A DNA stretch of 64,000 nt from Cystobacter fuscus DSM 2262 (GCF_000335475.2 NZ_ANAH02000001.1:124001-188000); one strand, 5' to 3'. Positions 27,825 through 38,000 are shown, counted from the first letter of the stretch. Made by a program: numbers and translations. The notes: generated from the sequence alone by a model not told the origin.

Positions 27825-29710
27825 GGCAGCACCAATTCGAAGCGCACGGCGTCGGCAACGACGTGTCCGGTGGTTCCGCCGTTTGAAATCACCACGCCGC
27901 CACTCGTCCCGGCGTTGAAGGGATAGGTGCCGAGCAACTGCCAGGAGCCGCCGTTCACCTGTTGATTCCTATACACGAGAACGGTGCCTGCGTTGTAGGT
28001 GATGCGATAGGGGACGTTGTTCGAGCGGGTATCATCAGCCGTCCATCGGGCATAGACATTGTAAGTGCCTGCCACGGGAAGGTTGGGGGTGAACCTGGCG
28101 GTCGTCGACCCCTTGCCGACGTTGTTGTCGTGGGCGTAGTCATATCCGTGAAACCCGGGGGCGCTCCTGCTGTGGACCCAGGTGCCGGTCTTGTCGCTGT
28201 TGCTGAGTCTGGCGTTGTCCACGATGACCTCGCTCGCGATGGGAGTGAAGCGAACGGCATCGGCGATGACGGTCCCGGTGGTGCCGGTCGTGCGAACCGT
28301 CACCGACGCGTTCCTCTTGGAGAGCGCGTAGGTGCCGAGCAGGTTCCAGGTGCCACCGTCAACCGTCTGATTGACAGTCACCGTGGTCGTCGTTCCATTG
28401 GCCTTGACGATGTCGACCGGAACGTTGGTGGCGCGACCGCTGCCGGAGGTCCACTGCATGTAGACGTTGTAGGTGCCGTCCTGGCTCAGGGTCGGTGTAT
28501 ACTGGACCGACTTGGTGCCCTTGCCGGTGTCATTGTCGTGCAGATAATTGGTGCCGATATGACCAGGGGTTACGGAGCTGGCCACCCATGCGCCGGTGCC
28601 GGCTGTCAGGGTGATGCCGGTCGAGTCCGTATTGTCCTTCACGGGCTCGGTCCGCAGGTAGACGCGGCTGTAATCCCATTCGTAATATTTTCCCGCCAGC
28701 TCGGAAGCAGGGATGGAAAAGTCATTTCTCGTCTCCGGCTTCCGGCTGCCCCACGTGCCGTCGAAATGGAAACTCATGTTGACGGCCGGAGCGGTCGAGC
28801 CGCCGCCAACGGTCCAGTGGATGGTGCCGCTTTGCACCTGGACGCCGTCCACGAAGGCCGCGTAGGTATTGTCCTGGCGATAGAGCCAGGTCCAGACATG
28901 CCATTCGGCTGGGTTGTAGACCGGGGAGGAATAAGCGGGGATGCCGTTGGCGGTCATGCCGTTGGCCCAGTTGGCGTGATAATTGGTCGCGGAGCTTCCT
29001 CCGACCACGCTTGAATGCCAATACCGGCCGTCGTAGTTGTTGCCGCCGCCAATCGAGGCGTTGTCATAGCCGAAACTCTCTATCAAGTCGTATTCGGCCC
29101 CCTTGTTCCAATTGTTGCCGTCGGCCCAGAGGGCGAACCAGAAGTGGCGCGGCGTGACATAACGCACCCGGGTTTCCCAGAGAACGTCCTGCCCGAGTCT
29201 AGAGCCGCCACCCGGCAGGTTCCACTTGGGCTGGAATGCCCCACTACCCGTGTTGAGCAAGTAGGGGTCAAGAGTGGTGGCACCGTTCAGCGGCACGAGA
29301 TAGGTGCGCAGCGTATCCGTGAAGAACGCGCGAACCGGTGACGTGGTATCCACGCCCTCGATGGGCTGGCCCGAAATCGCGGTTGCCGCGTTCGGGGCCA
29401 CCATGCTCGCGCCATAACCTGGGTTCGCGTCCAGCCCGTGCTGATCGTGATACTGGAAATGGCTGTTCATGATCGACATGTCCGTGACGGTGCTGCTGGG
29501 GCTCGTGCCGAAGTTCCAGTTCTTCACGAGAACGAAGCCGGAGCCGTCCACCGCGTATGCCGGAGCTGGTCCGACCGCCGGAGTGGCGATGGTGCCGCCG
29601 CCGATGGTTTCGGCCGCCGCCCATGCGGGAGAGAGGAGGAGGGCAAGGCCGACGGAGAGTGCGACTCCTCGGATCATGACGCGGCGCAGGGCGAATGACA
29701 TTGTCGACAT
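27821..29710 (-). CDS. Secreted GH16-family glycoside hydrolase with two golvesin-like domains
   Basis: 629 residues. A signal peptide (AWA-AAETIGG) precedes a concanavalin-like catalytic domain (about 30-340) with EYDLIES, which matches the GH16 ExDxxE motif, and DWYR-type strands such as EWHVWTWLYRQD. Two repeated C-terminal domains of about 130 residues (APGFHGYDYAHDNNVGKGS; NYLHDNDTGKGT) match golvesin/xanthan-lyase C-terminal-like modules. The likely role is cleavage of beta-glucans, agar-like or other polysaccharides outside the cell. AAGGGGAG before the ATG sets the start. GC is about 55-58% in sampled lines, well below most neighbours, which suggests acquisition from another lineage. 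Confidence 0.85.
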   Translation of the reverse strand: MSTMSFALRRVMIRGVALSVGLALLLSPAWAAAETIGGGTIATPAVGPAPAYAVDGSGFVLVKNWNFGTSPSSTVTDMSIMNSHFQYHDQHGLDANPGYGASMVAPNAATAISGQPIEGVDTTSPVRAFFTDTLRTYLVPLNGATTLDPYLLNTGSGAFQPKWNLPGGGSRLGQDVLWETRVRYVTPRHFWFALWADGNNWNKGAEYDLIESFGYDNASIGGGNNYDGRYWHSSVVGGSSATNYHANWANGMTANGIPAYSSPVYNPAEWHVWTWLYRQDNTYAAFVDGVQVQSGTIHWTVGGGSTAPAVNMSFHFDGTWGSRKPETRNDFSIPASELAGKYYEWDYSRVYLRTEPVKDNTDSTGITLTAGTGAWVASSVTPGHIGTNYLHDNDTGKGTKSVQYTPTLSQDGTYNVYMQWTSGSGRATNVPVDIVKANGTTTTVTVNQTVDGGTWNLLGTYALSKRNASVTVRTTGTTGTVIADAVRFTPIASEVIVDNARLSNSDKTGTWVHSRSAPGFHGYDYAHDNNVGKGSTTARFTPNLPVAGTYNVYARWTADDTRSNNVPYRITYNAGTVLVYRNQQVNGGSWQLLGTYPFNAGTSGGVVISNGGTTGHVVADAVRFELVLP

Positions 29711-29849
29711 GAACTCCCCTTGGAACAGGCACGGAGTGCCACACCAGCGGCGTGGTGGATGAAAAGGGGCCCGCGGCAAGGCGGCGCCCCTCCTCTGCGG
29801 GAAACGAGGACCCCGAGGGGCCCTCATTCGTTGGCGACGTGCCGCGGCA

Positions 29850-31388
29850 TCACTTCAACGCGCCCGCCGGAATCTCGACCACGTACGTATCGACGTCCGT
29901 GGCGCTGCCACTGCCCCAGTTGGAGCCGAAGACCACCCGCGTGAAGTCACGGTTGACGCTGGCGTGCGGCTCGCTCCAGTAACCGTTCGAAACGGTGCGG
30001 TGGTGCGCCAGCGTGTAGATGGTGGGGTTGGCATTGAGCTGCACGGCCATCACCTTGCGGTGCAGCCACTGCAGCGAGCCGCCGTAGTCGGCATAGGTGC
30101 TGACCACCACCCAGCCGGGTCTGGCGAACGCCTTGCCCGAGACATGCAGCGCCGTCGCGGTGCCGCTCAGGTAGGTCGAAAACAGCGCCGTGCGCACGCC
30201 CGTGCGCAGGTTCACCATGAACACGTCGCCCGCGTTGGACTGGTAGTCGACGGCCACGTAGACGTCGTCGCCGTTGGCGTCCAGCGCCAGGTCCGAGTGC
30301 TCGGACTTCGCGAGCAGCTGGGTCTTCTTGCTGAAGTCCCGAGAGAACGCCACCGTGCCCCGCGCACCGTCGCCGGACACCACGCAGGAGTTGCCGCTGG
30401 GGGACATGCTCACATGGTCGGGACGCTCACCCTTGGTGTCATACATGCCCAGGATGGTGTTGGTGTCGCGGTCCCAGGTGAACACGCCGACGCTGCTCCA
30501 GTCGCTCGCGTCGACCATGAAGCACCAGTAGCGTCCGTCCGCCGAGGGAGAGCCCTCCGATTTCGTCCATGCCGCCGCCGAGGTCGGCCACCTGGCTTTC
30601 AGCCGTGCGCCAAAGTCGCCCACGACGCGGGAGACCCCGGTCGAGACATTCAACTCGTGGAGCCGCATGCCGACGCCATTGGTGGGCAGGTAGTACAGCA
30701 GGTCCGGATTCGTCGGGTGCCATTGCGGCTCCGCGTCCGCGGCCGGGCCCGACAGCTGCTTCAGGCGCGCATGGGTGTTGGCGTCATACACATGCCAATA
30801 CCCATCGAGGGCGTACACCAGTTGCTTGGTGCTGTTCGAGTTGAAGGCCTGGCGGCGCGAGTAGTCGTTTCGGGCAAAGCCCGACACGCCGTCAGCGGCG
30901 TGGTCGGTGGCGCGCACGACACACGTCTTGTAGGTGGGCTCCGAAAACGCCGCCCCCTTGGCGGGCTTCGCCACCGTGGGGATCGGCGAGGCCAGACGGG
31001 TGCTGGTAAGAGCGAAGTCGGGTGCATAGAACGAGGCACACGCCGGGCTGAGCGCCGACTCGCTCACCGGAGCCGGCTGCGTGCTGCGCTGGCACGTCTT
31101 GAACTGGCCGGGCGCGGGGTCTGGATCGAAAAAGCAGTACACGCGGCCCGCGGCCAACTCTCGAGTGACCCAGGTATCCCCTTGCCCGAATCTCACGGTC
31201 GACGGCTTGTCCAACGTGAAGGTCTGATACTGGTTCGCGACCGTCTCCCACCCCCCCGCGGCGAGTCCAGAAGCACCCGGCGTCAAAGGGGGACCGCCGT
31301 CGACCGTGTCCACGCCACAGCCCACCAAGGAGAGACACACCAGCGCCACCTTCCACACACCTACGTCGCACCTCAAGCCACGATTCAT
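29850..31388 (-). CDS. Beta-propeller lipoprotein of unknown function
   Basis: 512 residues. The leader ends in LSLVGC, a good lipobox, so it is probably an outer-membrane lipoprotein anchored at about Cys21. From about residue 150 the sequence shows regular WD40/TolB-like propeller strands (VYDANTHARLKQLSG; VFTWDRDTNTILGMYD; ADGRYWCFM). No catalytic residues were recognised. GAGGAG is well placed before the ATG at 31388. It lies 139 bp from the GH16 gene in the same direction and may be cotranscribed upstream of it. A surface binding or scaffold role is plausible but unproven. Confidence 0.75.
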   Translation of the reverse strand: MNRGLRCDVGVWKVALVCLSLVGCGVDTVDGGPPLTPGASGLAAGGWETVANQYQTFTLDKPSTVRFGQGDTWVTRELAAGRVYCFFDPDPAPGQFKTCQRSTQPAPVSESALSPACASFYAPDFALTSTRLASPIPTVAKPAKGAAFSEPTYKTCVVRATDHAADGVSGFARNDYSRRQAFNSNSTKQLVYALDGYWHVYDANTHARLKQLSGPAADAEPQWHPTNPDLLYYLPTNGVGMRLHELNVSTGVSRVVGDFGARLKARWPTSAAAWTKSEGSPSADGRYWCFMVDASDWSSVGVFTWDRDTNTILGMYDTKGERPDHVSMSPSGNSCVVSGDGARGTVAFSRDFSKKTQLLAKSEHSDLALDANGDDVYVAVDYQSNAGDVFMVNLRTGVRTALFSTYLSGTATALHVSGKAFARPGWVVVSTYADYGGSLQWLHRKVMAVQLNANPTIYTLAHHRTVSNGYWSEPHASVNRDFTRVVFGSNWGSGSATDVDTYVVEIPAGALK

Positions 31389-31558
31389 GCCAAACGCTCC
31401 TCGTTGATCGCCGACAGCAGGACACCGTCGTGTTATTCCTGACGCGCGGGGGTTGAGGGGTTTGCATTTTTTCATTTCTTGAGACTGGGCGAGGTTTCCA
31501 CGGCTTCGCGCCTCCTCGTCAGGAGTGGGTTTGACTCGAGGCGGCGGGCAACCTCTAT

Positions 31559-31583
31559 TGGAGGCGGCGGGAAGCGAAGCCGC
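31559..31583 (-). other. tRNA/tmRNA 3'-end-like fragment, copy 2 (degenerate)
   Basis: On the minus strand it ends with the same GCCGCCTCCA acceptor as copy 1. The T-loop is TTCGCTT, but the 5' side of the T-stem has diverged. No tRNA body is attached. Confidence 0.5.
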
Positions 31584-31622
31584 TAACGGCGAATCCGCCT
31601 TCCCTCGGGACCAGAGGCCCAC

Positions 31623-31651
31623 CCCCCTATTTTCCCTCTGAAAATGGGGGG
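31623..31651. other. Long stable hairpin
   Basis: CCCCCTATTTTC and GAAAATGGGGGG form a 12-bp stem (one G-T pair) with a CCTCT loop. It could be a terminator relic or an element end. No gene directly abuts it. Confidence 0.45.
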
Positions 31652-32307
31652 CCCATCTGTCCGGGCGCGTCCATGCGCGTCCGTCCGATTTGGTCCTTTT
31701 TTGGTCCCCTTGGGCCCCTCGCTGGGAGAGAGCGGCGAGCCCTTCAGTCCTGAATCCACCTTCCGGCGCCGATACTCGAACCTACTACCACCAGCCCCCG
31801 AGGCTCCCACCGGCCCGAAGTGCCTGCCGGGCCCCGGGCGGCCCCCAGCGAGCCCAAGGTGCCCGCCATGGACGCCGTCGTGCCATGGAGACCCCCACCG
31901 CTCCGAGCCTCACATGCCAGGCCCCGGACACTGGCGCCGTTGCTGCCCTCCACACTGGCCCGGGGTTGTTGCCACGCTCTTCACGTCCTCGACCACGTTT
32001 CGGCTGTTGTGAACTGGGGCGCCTGCTCACTCCTGTTGCGGAAGACGCTTCGTGACTTCCAGGACGGAGAGCTGCCAGCACCCGCCCCCGACCCAGGGAG
32101 GCGGGTCGCTGAAATCTCGTGCCCTGGCGTTAGCACCGTGCCCGAGCATGGGCTGTCGGTTGCATTGGCGCTCGCCCCTGGCCCGAACTGCGGCTGACGT
32201 GTGCTGCTCTCCGCTCGTGCTCGTTCGTTGCTGTCGGAGCGCGCTGGCATACTGCGAACGGCCCAACCAGGACCCGTTAGGTCCTGACTCAATTGGAGAA
32301 CGTAGCC

Positions 32308-33228
32308 ATGCGTTTCCGATCGCGCATCGCTCTTCTGCTCTATGTCTCAGCCTGCGCGACGTCAGCGCCGAGCCCAAGAGAGCCAGCGGCCCGGGACCCG
32401 AGGCTCGCCAACCTCCAGCGAGCGGCGACGCGGCCCTGGACGGACGGGGGGCGTTGCACCGTACAGGAGGCTTCCGAGCCCTGGCCCGTGCTGGTGGAGA
32501 GGTGCTTTCATGCCCTCGACCATGACCGGATCGAGTTTCACGACACCACAGGACGATGCGCGGTCGCCTCTGCGGGTGCCGCTGCCGTGGGGCTCGGGGT
32601 CTGCGTCCTGGCGGCCCCGGAGATCGTCGTGGGAGCGGTGATCCTCACGGGCGTTGTGGTCGTGGGCTTCGCCATCAAAGAAGCGTTGGATACTTACGCG
32701 GAGAAGAGGGGCCGTCCCCAGGTAAGGCCCGCGCCTGAAACGCGGCCCGTGCCTGAAACAGCGCTCGCCCCGCCGAAGCCCTCGCCGAAAAAAAGGCTCA
32801 AGCCGGAGCCCAAAGGACCGGATTTCCCTCCCATTGGGCCAGTCGAAGTCACGGAGCGAGATCGCCCCAGGTGCGAGCCCGACCCAGTGCCGTACCACCT
32901 TGGCGGTAATAAACTGCACGACAAGTGCGCCGACAGAATTCCGAACAACAGTTTCCCCGGCGGGGATGTGTTCGTGAATGGGAAGAACTTCGACGCGCTG
33001 CAACTGTCCACGCGCACGCTCTGGGAAGTCAAGACCGACAACTTCGACACCTACCCGCCCGAACTTCGGAGAATTGTGCTTGAGGACCAAGTGCCGGAGC
33101 TAGCGCACGAGCGCGCTCTCGCTCTGGCCTGCGGATTTGACTTCAAGGTCGGCGTGCGCAGCGCACAGCGCACAAAGCCGCACTGGAATTCGCAGAGCCA
33201 CGACTCAAGGGCATCATCGTCGTCATGA
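32308..33228 (+). CDS. DUF6310-type nuclease-like lipoprotein, frameshifted near its end
   Basis: A signal peptide with lipobox (VSAC) leads into a conserved N-terminal part, a hydrophobic pair of segments (about 85-125), a Pro/Lys linker and a C-terminal domain with FDALQLSTRTLWEVKTDNF (about 226-246), which looks like a PD-(D/E)XK nuclease core. This is the DUF6310 family of Cystobacterineae. Near 33160-33170 a 2-base insertion (CA/AC) seems to shift the frame. Removing it restores AAHKAALEFAEPRLKGII and a tail ending MNWC, with a stop at 33237-33239, one base before the next gene. As read, the last 20 residues are out of frame. A toxin-like role paired with the next gene is inferred. Confidence 0.75.
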   Translation: MRFRSRIALLLYVSACATSAPSPREPAARDPRLANLQRAATRPWTDGGRCTVQEASEPWPVLVERCFHALDHDRIEFHDTTGRCAVASAGAAAVGLGVCVLAAPEIVVGAVILTGVVVVGFAIKEALDTYAEKRGRPQVRPAPETRPVPETALAPPKPSPKKRLKPEPKGPDFPPIGPVEVTERDRPRCEPDPVPYHLGGNKLHDKCADRIPNNSFPGGDVFVNGKNFDALQLSTRTLWEVKTDNFDTYPPELRRIVLEDQVPELAHERALALACGFDFKVGVRSAQRTKPHWNSQSHDSRASSSS

Positions 33229-33240
33229 ACTGGTGCTGAA

Positions 33241-34005
33241 ATGCCTGCAACGCAAGAAAATGACATTGGAATTATCGTCTACGCACCTGCGCTCGTGAGC
33301 GCCGACAGTCGCCCCTTGGCCGTTGTTCATGGAATGGAACGCGCGTTCCCTGGCTTACGTCTGGAGTGGACAATTTCTCGCGAGGGGAAGCTGATCCGGC
33401 TGCCGCAGCGCGAGGCATGGCTCGCCCAAGGGAGGCCGACCGGAAGGGGGTTTCGGCTCATTTGCAATGGCGACGAGAGCTACCGGGTAACGGTGTCTGC
33501 ATGGGAAAGCCCGGCGGGGCTCTCCCCGGGAGGGCAGGCACAGTTTGAAGTCCATGCAGCCCTGCCGCTCGACACAACCGGCATCGCGGCGGCAGTGGAG
33601 GTGCTGGAGGCCATAGCGGAGGGTGCTCGCTCATACTGGGGGCATGCGACGCCGTTCAACGCGGGGGTGGACATCGCACGCCAGACGAAGAATCGGCCAG
33701 ACGACCTGGAGCCTCCACCCCGAGGGCTACCGGTGATCAAGTCCCCTAGTGCCATGCGCTCGCCTGAGATTCCGCATCGCCTCGGGTGGCTGAGCTACTG
33801 GTCGGCCGCTGCGGCACGGGCCATCGGCTTTCCGGACCCCTCACGCGACGCGGAGCTGCTGTCACGCTCACGGCGTACCGCGACGGGCGGGTGGGTTGTT
33901 CAGCTCACCGATGCGCCGCTCAACCTGGACAACCCCGCGCACCTGGACGCGCTTAAACAGGCCTACGAGCGCTTCCCGGAAATCGGCGGGCGTTCCACCC
34001 CTTGA
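33241..34005 (+). CDS. DUF5953-type protein, probable partner/immunity of the DUF6310 protein
   Basis: 254 residues, no signal peptide, so cytosolic. Conserved blocks are IIVYAPALVSADSRPLAVVHGMERAFPGLRLEW, EIPHRLGWLSYWSAAAARAIGFPD and GGWVVQLTDAPLNLDNPAHLDALK. The family is recalled as DUF5953, found beside DUF6310 genes in related myxobacteria. It starts one base after the restored stop of the DUF6310 gene, which is tight coupling. The arrangement of an exported nuclease-like protein followed by a cytosolic partner suggests effector and immunity, but neither activity is shown. The length appears complete, in contrast to its partner. Confidence 0.78.
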   Translation: MPATQENDIGIIVYAPALVSADSRPLAVVHGMERAFPGLRLEWTISREGKLIRLPQREAWLAQGRPTGRGFRLICNGDESYRVTVSAWESPAGLSPGGQAQFEVHAALPLDTTGIAAAVEVLEAIAEGARSYWGHATPFNAGVDIARQTKNRPDDLEPPPRGLPVIKSPSAMRSPEIPHRLGWLSYWSAAAARAIGFPDPSRDAELLSRSRRTATGGWVVQLTDAPLNLDNPAHLDALKQAYERFPEIGGRSTP

Positions 34006-34127
34006 GGCTCGGTACGGCTCGAAAGCCCCCAGTCGACCCCGGGGGAATGGGCGCCTCTTGCCACCGGGCAAGTTCCACCTCTTCACCCGCCGAGTCCACC
34101 AACGCCGCCCCCGCCAGAGTCCAGGGC

Positions 34128-34475
34128 TCAGCCGCCGGGGTTTAAGAGGAGCAATCGCACTGCCACGCTTGCCGGTTGGGACTCACCGTTGTGCGTGTAG
34201 TTGTAACTCCAGGCTGCATCACACTTGAGCGCGTCTGCCGGGTTGCGCTTCGCCTGTGGGCCAAATTGCCAAGACGCGAGGCGCCCGGCTCGCTCCATCC
34301 ATGCGGCACCCATGAGCCCGCCCGGACTCTCACGCTCGGCCAGAAGCCGCGCCTTGTCCTCCTGGCACTGGCGCGCTTCGGACTGTGCCTCGTCCCTCTC
34401 TTTCTTGAGCACGTCCGGCGGGCGCGGCTGGCGGAACACTTCCACACGCCGCGTCCCCCTTGACGCATGGCCCAC
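34128..34475 (-). pseudogene. DUF2381 protein, internal fragment
   Basis: The 115-residue frame reads VEVFRQPRPPDVLKKERDEAQSEARQCQEDKARLLAERESPGGLMGAAWMERAG and ends LLLLNPGG. In DUF2381 (TIGR02268-type) proteins this lies in the middle to late part, after a signal peptide and a beta-rich N-terminal domain. Both ends are missing. A complete member of the same family is encoded at 55467-56300. This copy is a remnant in a debris-rich stretch. Confidence 0.7.
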
Positions 34476-34497
34476 GAGCCAAAAGCTCGCGGAGAAG

Positions 34498-34518
34498 GTG
34501 TCAGACGATTTGTAGAGA
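34498..34518 (+). repeat. Dispersed 21-bp repeat, copy 3 (diverged)
   Basis: It matches 17 of 21 bases of the copies at 8314 and 19626, the four differences being transitions. It runs into a tandem of GACGATTTGTAGA (34505-34530) directly at the left edge of the second Rpn fragment. Confidence 0.5.
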
Positions 34519-34529
34519 CGATTTGTAGA

Positions 34530-34878
34530 GCGCTACGGACGTACTGGGGAATAGGCGAGAAAGCTGCCGGAGTGGGTGGGCCTGTTCGCCCAGGTCCAGG
34601 CGGCTCCTGAGGGTGCCGAACATCTGATGGCGGTCATCCGTTACCTGCTGTGGACCGGGGACAAGGCCGTCCATGACAGCACGGGGCAGGTGCTACATTC
34701 AGTCCTGGACGAGCAACGCGCGGAGGAGTTGATACGGAGCGATGGCGAGGAACTCATCGAGCGGGGACGTCAGCAGGGCCTGGCACAGGGGCTGAGCCGA
34801 GGACGTGCCAAGGGCATCCTGCGGATTCTCACACAGCCAAGGACCCGGCCTGCACACCACCGCGCCGCTCCTCGCTGA
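34530..34878 (+). pseudogene. Rpn-family nuclease fragment, second copy
   Basis: From GCGCTACGGAC at 34530 to about 34830 the DNA is nearly identical to 19069-19381, including the segments VIRYLLWTGDKAVHDSTGQVLHS and GLAQGLSRGRA. A TAG in GGGGAATAGG breaks the frame early. The C-terminus is lost at about 34830, where the sequence changes to an unrelated tail. It encodes neither catalytic nor complete regulatory parts. The two copies suggest duplication of an already truncated gene. Confidence 0.8.
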
Positions 34879-34925
34879 CCACCTTCCCGAGGCGAGCGGC
34901 AGGACCAGCGCGCCCTGTAGTCAGA

Positions 34926-34952
34926 CGGCGGGTTCGATTCCCGCCGCGTCCA
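34926..34952 (+). other. tRNA/tmRNA 3'-end-like fragment, copy 3 (plus strand)
   Basis: CGGCGGGTTCGATTCCCGCC is followed by GCGTCCA, a T-arm plus acceptor strand ending in CCA. It is in the opposite orientation to the other copies. The 50 bases before it do not fold into D and anticodon arms, so it is a fragment. Confidence 0.6.
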
Positions 34953-35029
34953 TGCAGCTCAATCCGCCGTCCTGAGCCGAGCACCCAAGGCCGAGTTCGT
35001 TACTCGAGCCCATCAAAGAAAGCGAGCCG

Positions 35030-38000
35030 CTATTGCTCGGCGGAGGAATGCGTGGTGATACCCGAACCTTGTTGCTTCAGCAGTTTGTCCAGCCTGACCA
35101 GCTCGTTGGCGTGGCGGATGGGCGAGCGGGAGTAGGTGGCGTGGGCGGCCATGGCGAGCTTCCAGGCACGCTCCGGCTGCTGCTGGGTATCCCAGAGCGA
35201 GCGCGCGAGGGCGGCCTGCACGGCGGCGGTGTACGCCGGGCGCATGGGATGGGTCTCGATGATGCGCAGCACGCGCTCGAGCAGCGGAAGGGCCTCGGCG
35301 GCCCTGCCCAGTTGCTGCAGGGCCGCGCCCTTGCCCGCCAGCGGCAGCACGCCCGAGGGCGAATCCGCGCCCAACATCTTCTCGAAGAAGGCCTGCTCCT
35401 TGTCGTAGAGCGCCAGCGCGCGCGCGGGCTCTCCCAGCTCCAGGTAGCTGCTGGCGATGGCTAGGCGCATGAGCGCCGTGTGGATGTGCTCGGGGCCCAG
35501 GTCGCGCTCGCGCAGCTCCAGCGCCTGCTGCCGCAGGTGGAGCGCCTGCTCGTGCTGGCCGCGCGCGTCGTTCAGGTCCGCGAGCCCGGCGAGCACCTGG
35601 GTATGGACCTGGGCATACTGGCGCGGGTCCTTCTTCGTGAACTCCAGCACCTGCTGGTAGGTACGCTGGGCCGGCGCGAGCTGTCCGAGTTCCGTCCGGG
35701 CATCCGCTTCCTTCACCAGGGCCTGCATCAGCTCCAGGCTCTCGGCCCCCATGAGCTCGCGGAACAGGTGCGCCGCCTCCTCGTAGTGCCCGAGCGCCTC
35801 GGTGTCATGGCCCTCGGCGGCCTCGAGGTCTCCGTAGGAGATGTGGAACTGGGCCCACTCCTCCGAGCGCGCGCCATAGGCCTGCTGGCCGATGACCCGC
35901 ACCCTGTCGAGCAGCTGGCGCGCGTCGGCGAAGCGGCCCTGGAAGGCGTAGAAGTTGGACAGGTTGGACAGGGGTTGGCCGAGGAAGGGGTGCAGGGGGC
36001 CGAGGTTCGTCTCGCCCAGGTGCACGAGCATCTCGAAGGCCCGCTGGGTCTCGTCGATGCGGTCCAGGTTGCCCAGCGCGGCCACCGAGTTGGTGGCGTA
36101 GCGCAGCGTCATGGCATTGGCGGTGCCCAGGCTATGCTCGGCCAGTGCGAAGGCCTTGTCGAAGGCCTCGTAGGCCTCGGCGAAGCTGCCCTCCTGGTAG
36201 AGCGCCAGTCCCCGGTTGTTGTGGAAGATGGCGCGCAATTCGCCGTTCTCCCCCAACCGGTCCAACCAAGCCCCTGCGAACTGTTCCCAGTGCCGCGCCT
36301 CCTCGGGGGGTCCGTGCGCGCTATGGTAGCCCATCAGCCGCACACTGGCCGCTACCACGACTCGATCATTGCGAGAGGCGTGCGCGAGCCACAGCGCGCG
36401 TTGGAGCAGCGCGGGCACCCCCTGGTTCTCCCCGGCGATGAGCTGTGTCCAGCCCTGCATGAAGAGGGCCTCGGCGTACAGGGGAGGGTAGTGGAAGTCC
36501 GCCGCCTTCTCGGCCACGTCCTTGGCCAGCTTCTGGGCGTGCTTGAACTTGCCCGCCTCGGTGAGCGCCTTGACGCGGGCGAGCTGGGCGCGCGCGGTGT
36601 CCACGGACTGGCGCGTGGCTTGATCCTCCGGAGGCGGCACATCGGCCATGAGCGCCTCCACGTCCGCGCACCCCTCGAGCCCGCGCAGCGCGCTGGTGGC
36701 GGAGATGGCCTTCTCCACCACCGTGGCGTCGGCCTCGGTGAAGACCTCGGTGAGCGCGGCCACGTCCTGCAGCCGGTTGTCCAGGCAGGCCATGCGCAGC
36801 GACAGGACGGCCTCGGACTGCTCGCCGCGCAGGCGCGTGGCCTCGCACGTGCTCTGGTGCATGTTGCGCCACGCGATGGTGTACGTGTCGAGCGCGTCGT
36901 ACACCCGCTGCCAGGTGTCATGGGCGTAGGAGCGCTGGGTGGCGAGGAACGCCTTCTCGATGGCCTTCTGCCGGGGCACATCCCAGACGCCGAGCAGGCG
37001 CTCCGCGGCGCCGGTGCACAGGCTCGCCTGGCGCTGGTGCCAGGAGAACCAGGCGAGCGTCCCCGAGCCCACGAGGAGCAGCAGCAAGGCGGCGGCGGAC
37101 AGCTGGCGGCGGCGCACCTGGGCGGGATCCCGCTCCAGTGTGGCTAAAAGTGTATCCAGGGAGGGGTAACGAGCCTCTGGATCAAGGTAAAGAGCGTGGA
37201 TCAAGACATCATGCACCCAAGAAGGAACCTTGGAATGGGGAGGGCGCTTGATGCGCCCAGCCAGAACGTTTTCCTTCCGCGCAATAAAGGTATCGCCCTC
37301 AAAAGGATGCTCGCCATAAAGAGCCTCCCAGAGAGAGACCGCGAAAGAGAACTGATCGCTGCGGGCGTCTGCTGTGATGCCGAGAAATTGCTCGGGTGCC
37401 ATATAGGCTGGCGTTCCCAGGAGCGCACCCTTTTGTGTCAGCGATAATTCCAGGGGGTTGGTGGTGGACTTGACGGGCGCCTGGGGGGAAGAAAAAATCC
37501 CTTGGTGGGTAGTTGCCGTTTCGATTGAATGCTGGCTGGATGATTCATCGCTCAGCTCTTCACTCTGCCGCACCAAACCAAAGTCAGTAACCCGTACCCT
37601 ACCAGCCTGATCGATCAGCACGTTGTCTGGCTTGAAGTCGCGGTGGACCAAACCAGTCGAGTGAGCCGCCGCCAGCCCTCTCCCCGCCGCCAGAAACACA
37701 TCCAGAATTACACGCCAGGATGGAGACTGCCGCGCACGCCATTGCCGCAGCGTTTGCCCCTGCACATACTCCATGGCGATGAAAAGTGAACCGTCCTCCA
37801 ATGTTCCCGCGTCGTATATGGCCATCACATTGGGGTGCGAGAGACGAGCCATAGCCATGGCCTCACGCACCTGACGAGCCTTGTGTTCGCTAGCGTTGTC
37901 TCCTTGGCGCGCTCTCTCATGGCGAAGCAGCTTGATGGCCACGCGCCTATCCAAACGTGCGTCGTAGGCAGCCATCACAACGCCCATTCCGCCCTGCCCA

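Larger units (their letters stand above)
31389..32307. other. 919-bp intergenic region without a convincing gene
   Basis: Open frames here are Pro/Arg-rich, lack ribosome binding sites and resemble no family. The stretch holds a tRNA-like 3' fragment (31559-31583), a GAGGCGGCGGG partial duplicate (31538-31548) and a strong hairpin (31623-31651). The remainder looks like degenerate DNA. Confidence 0.6.

Noticed and set aside
31644-32197. Pro/Arg-rich frames of 100-125 codons between the propeller lipoprotein and the DUF6310 gene
   Set aside because: They overlap on both strands, lack start signals and contain translated tRNA-like fragment sequence.
34926-34952. A complete tRNA gene
   Set aside because: Only the T-arm and acceptor 3' strand are present; no D-arm, anticodon arm or matching 5' acceptor strand precedes it.
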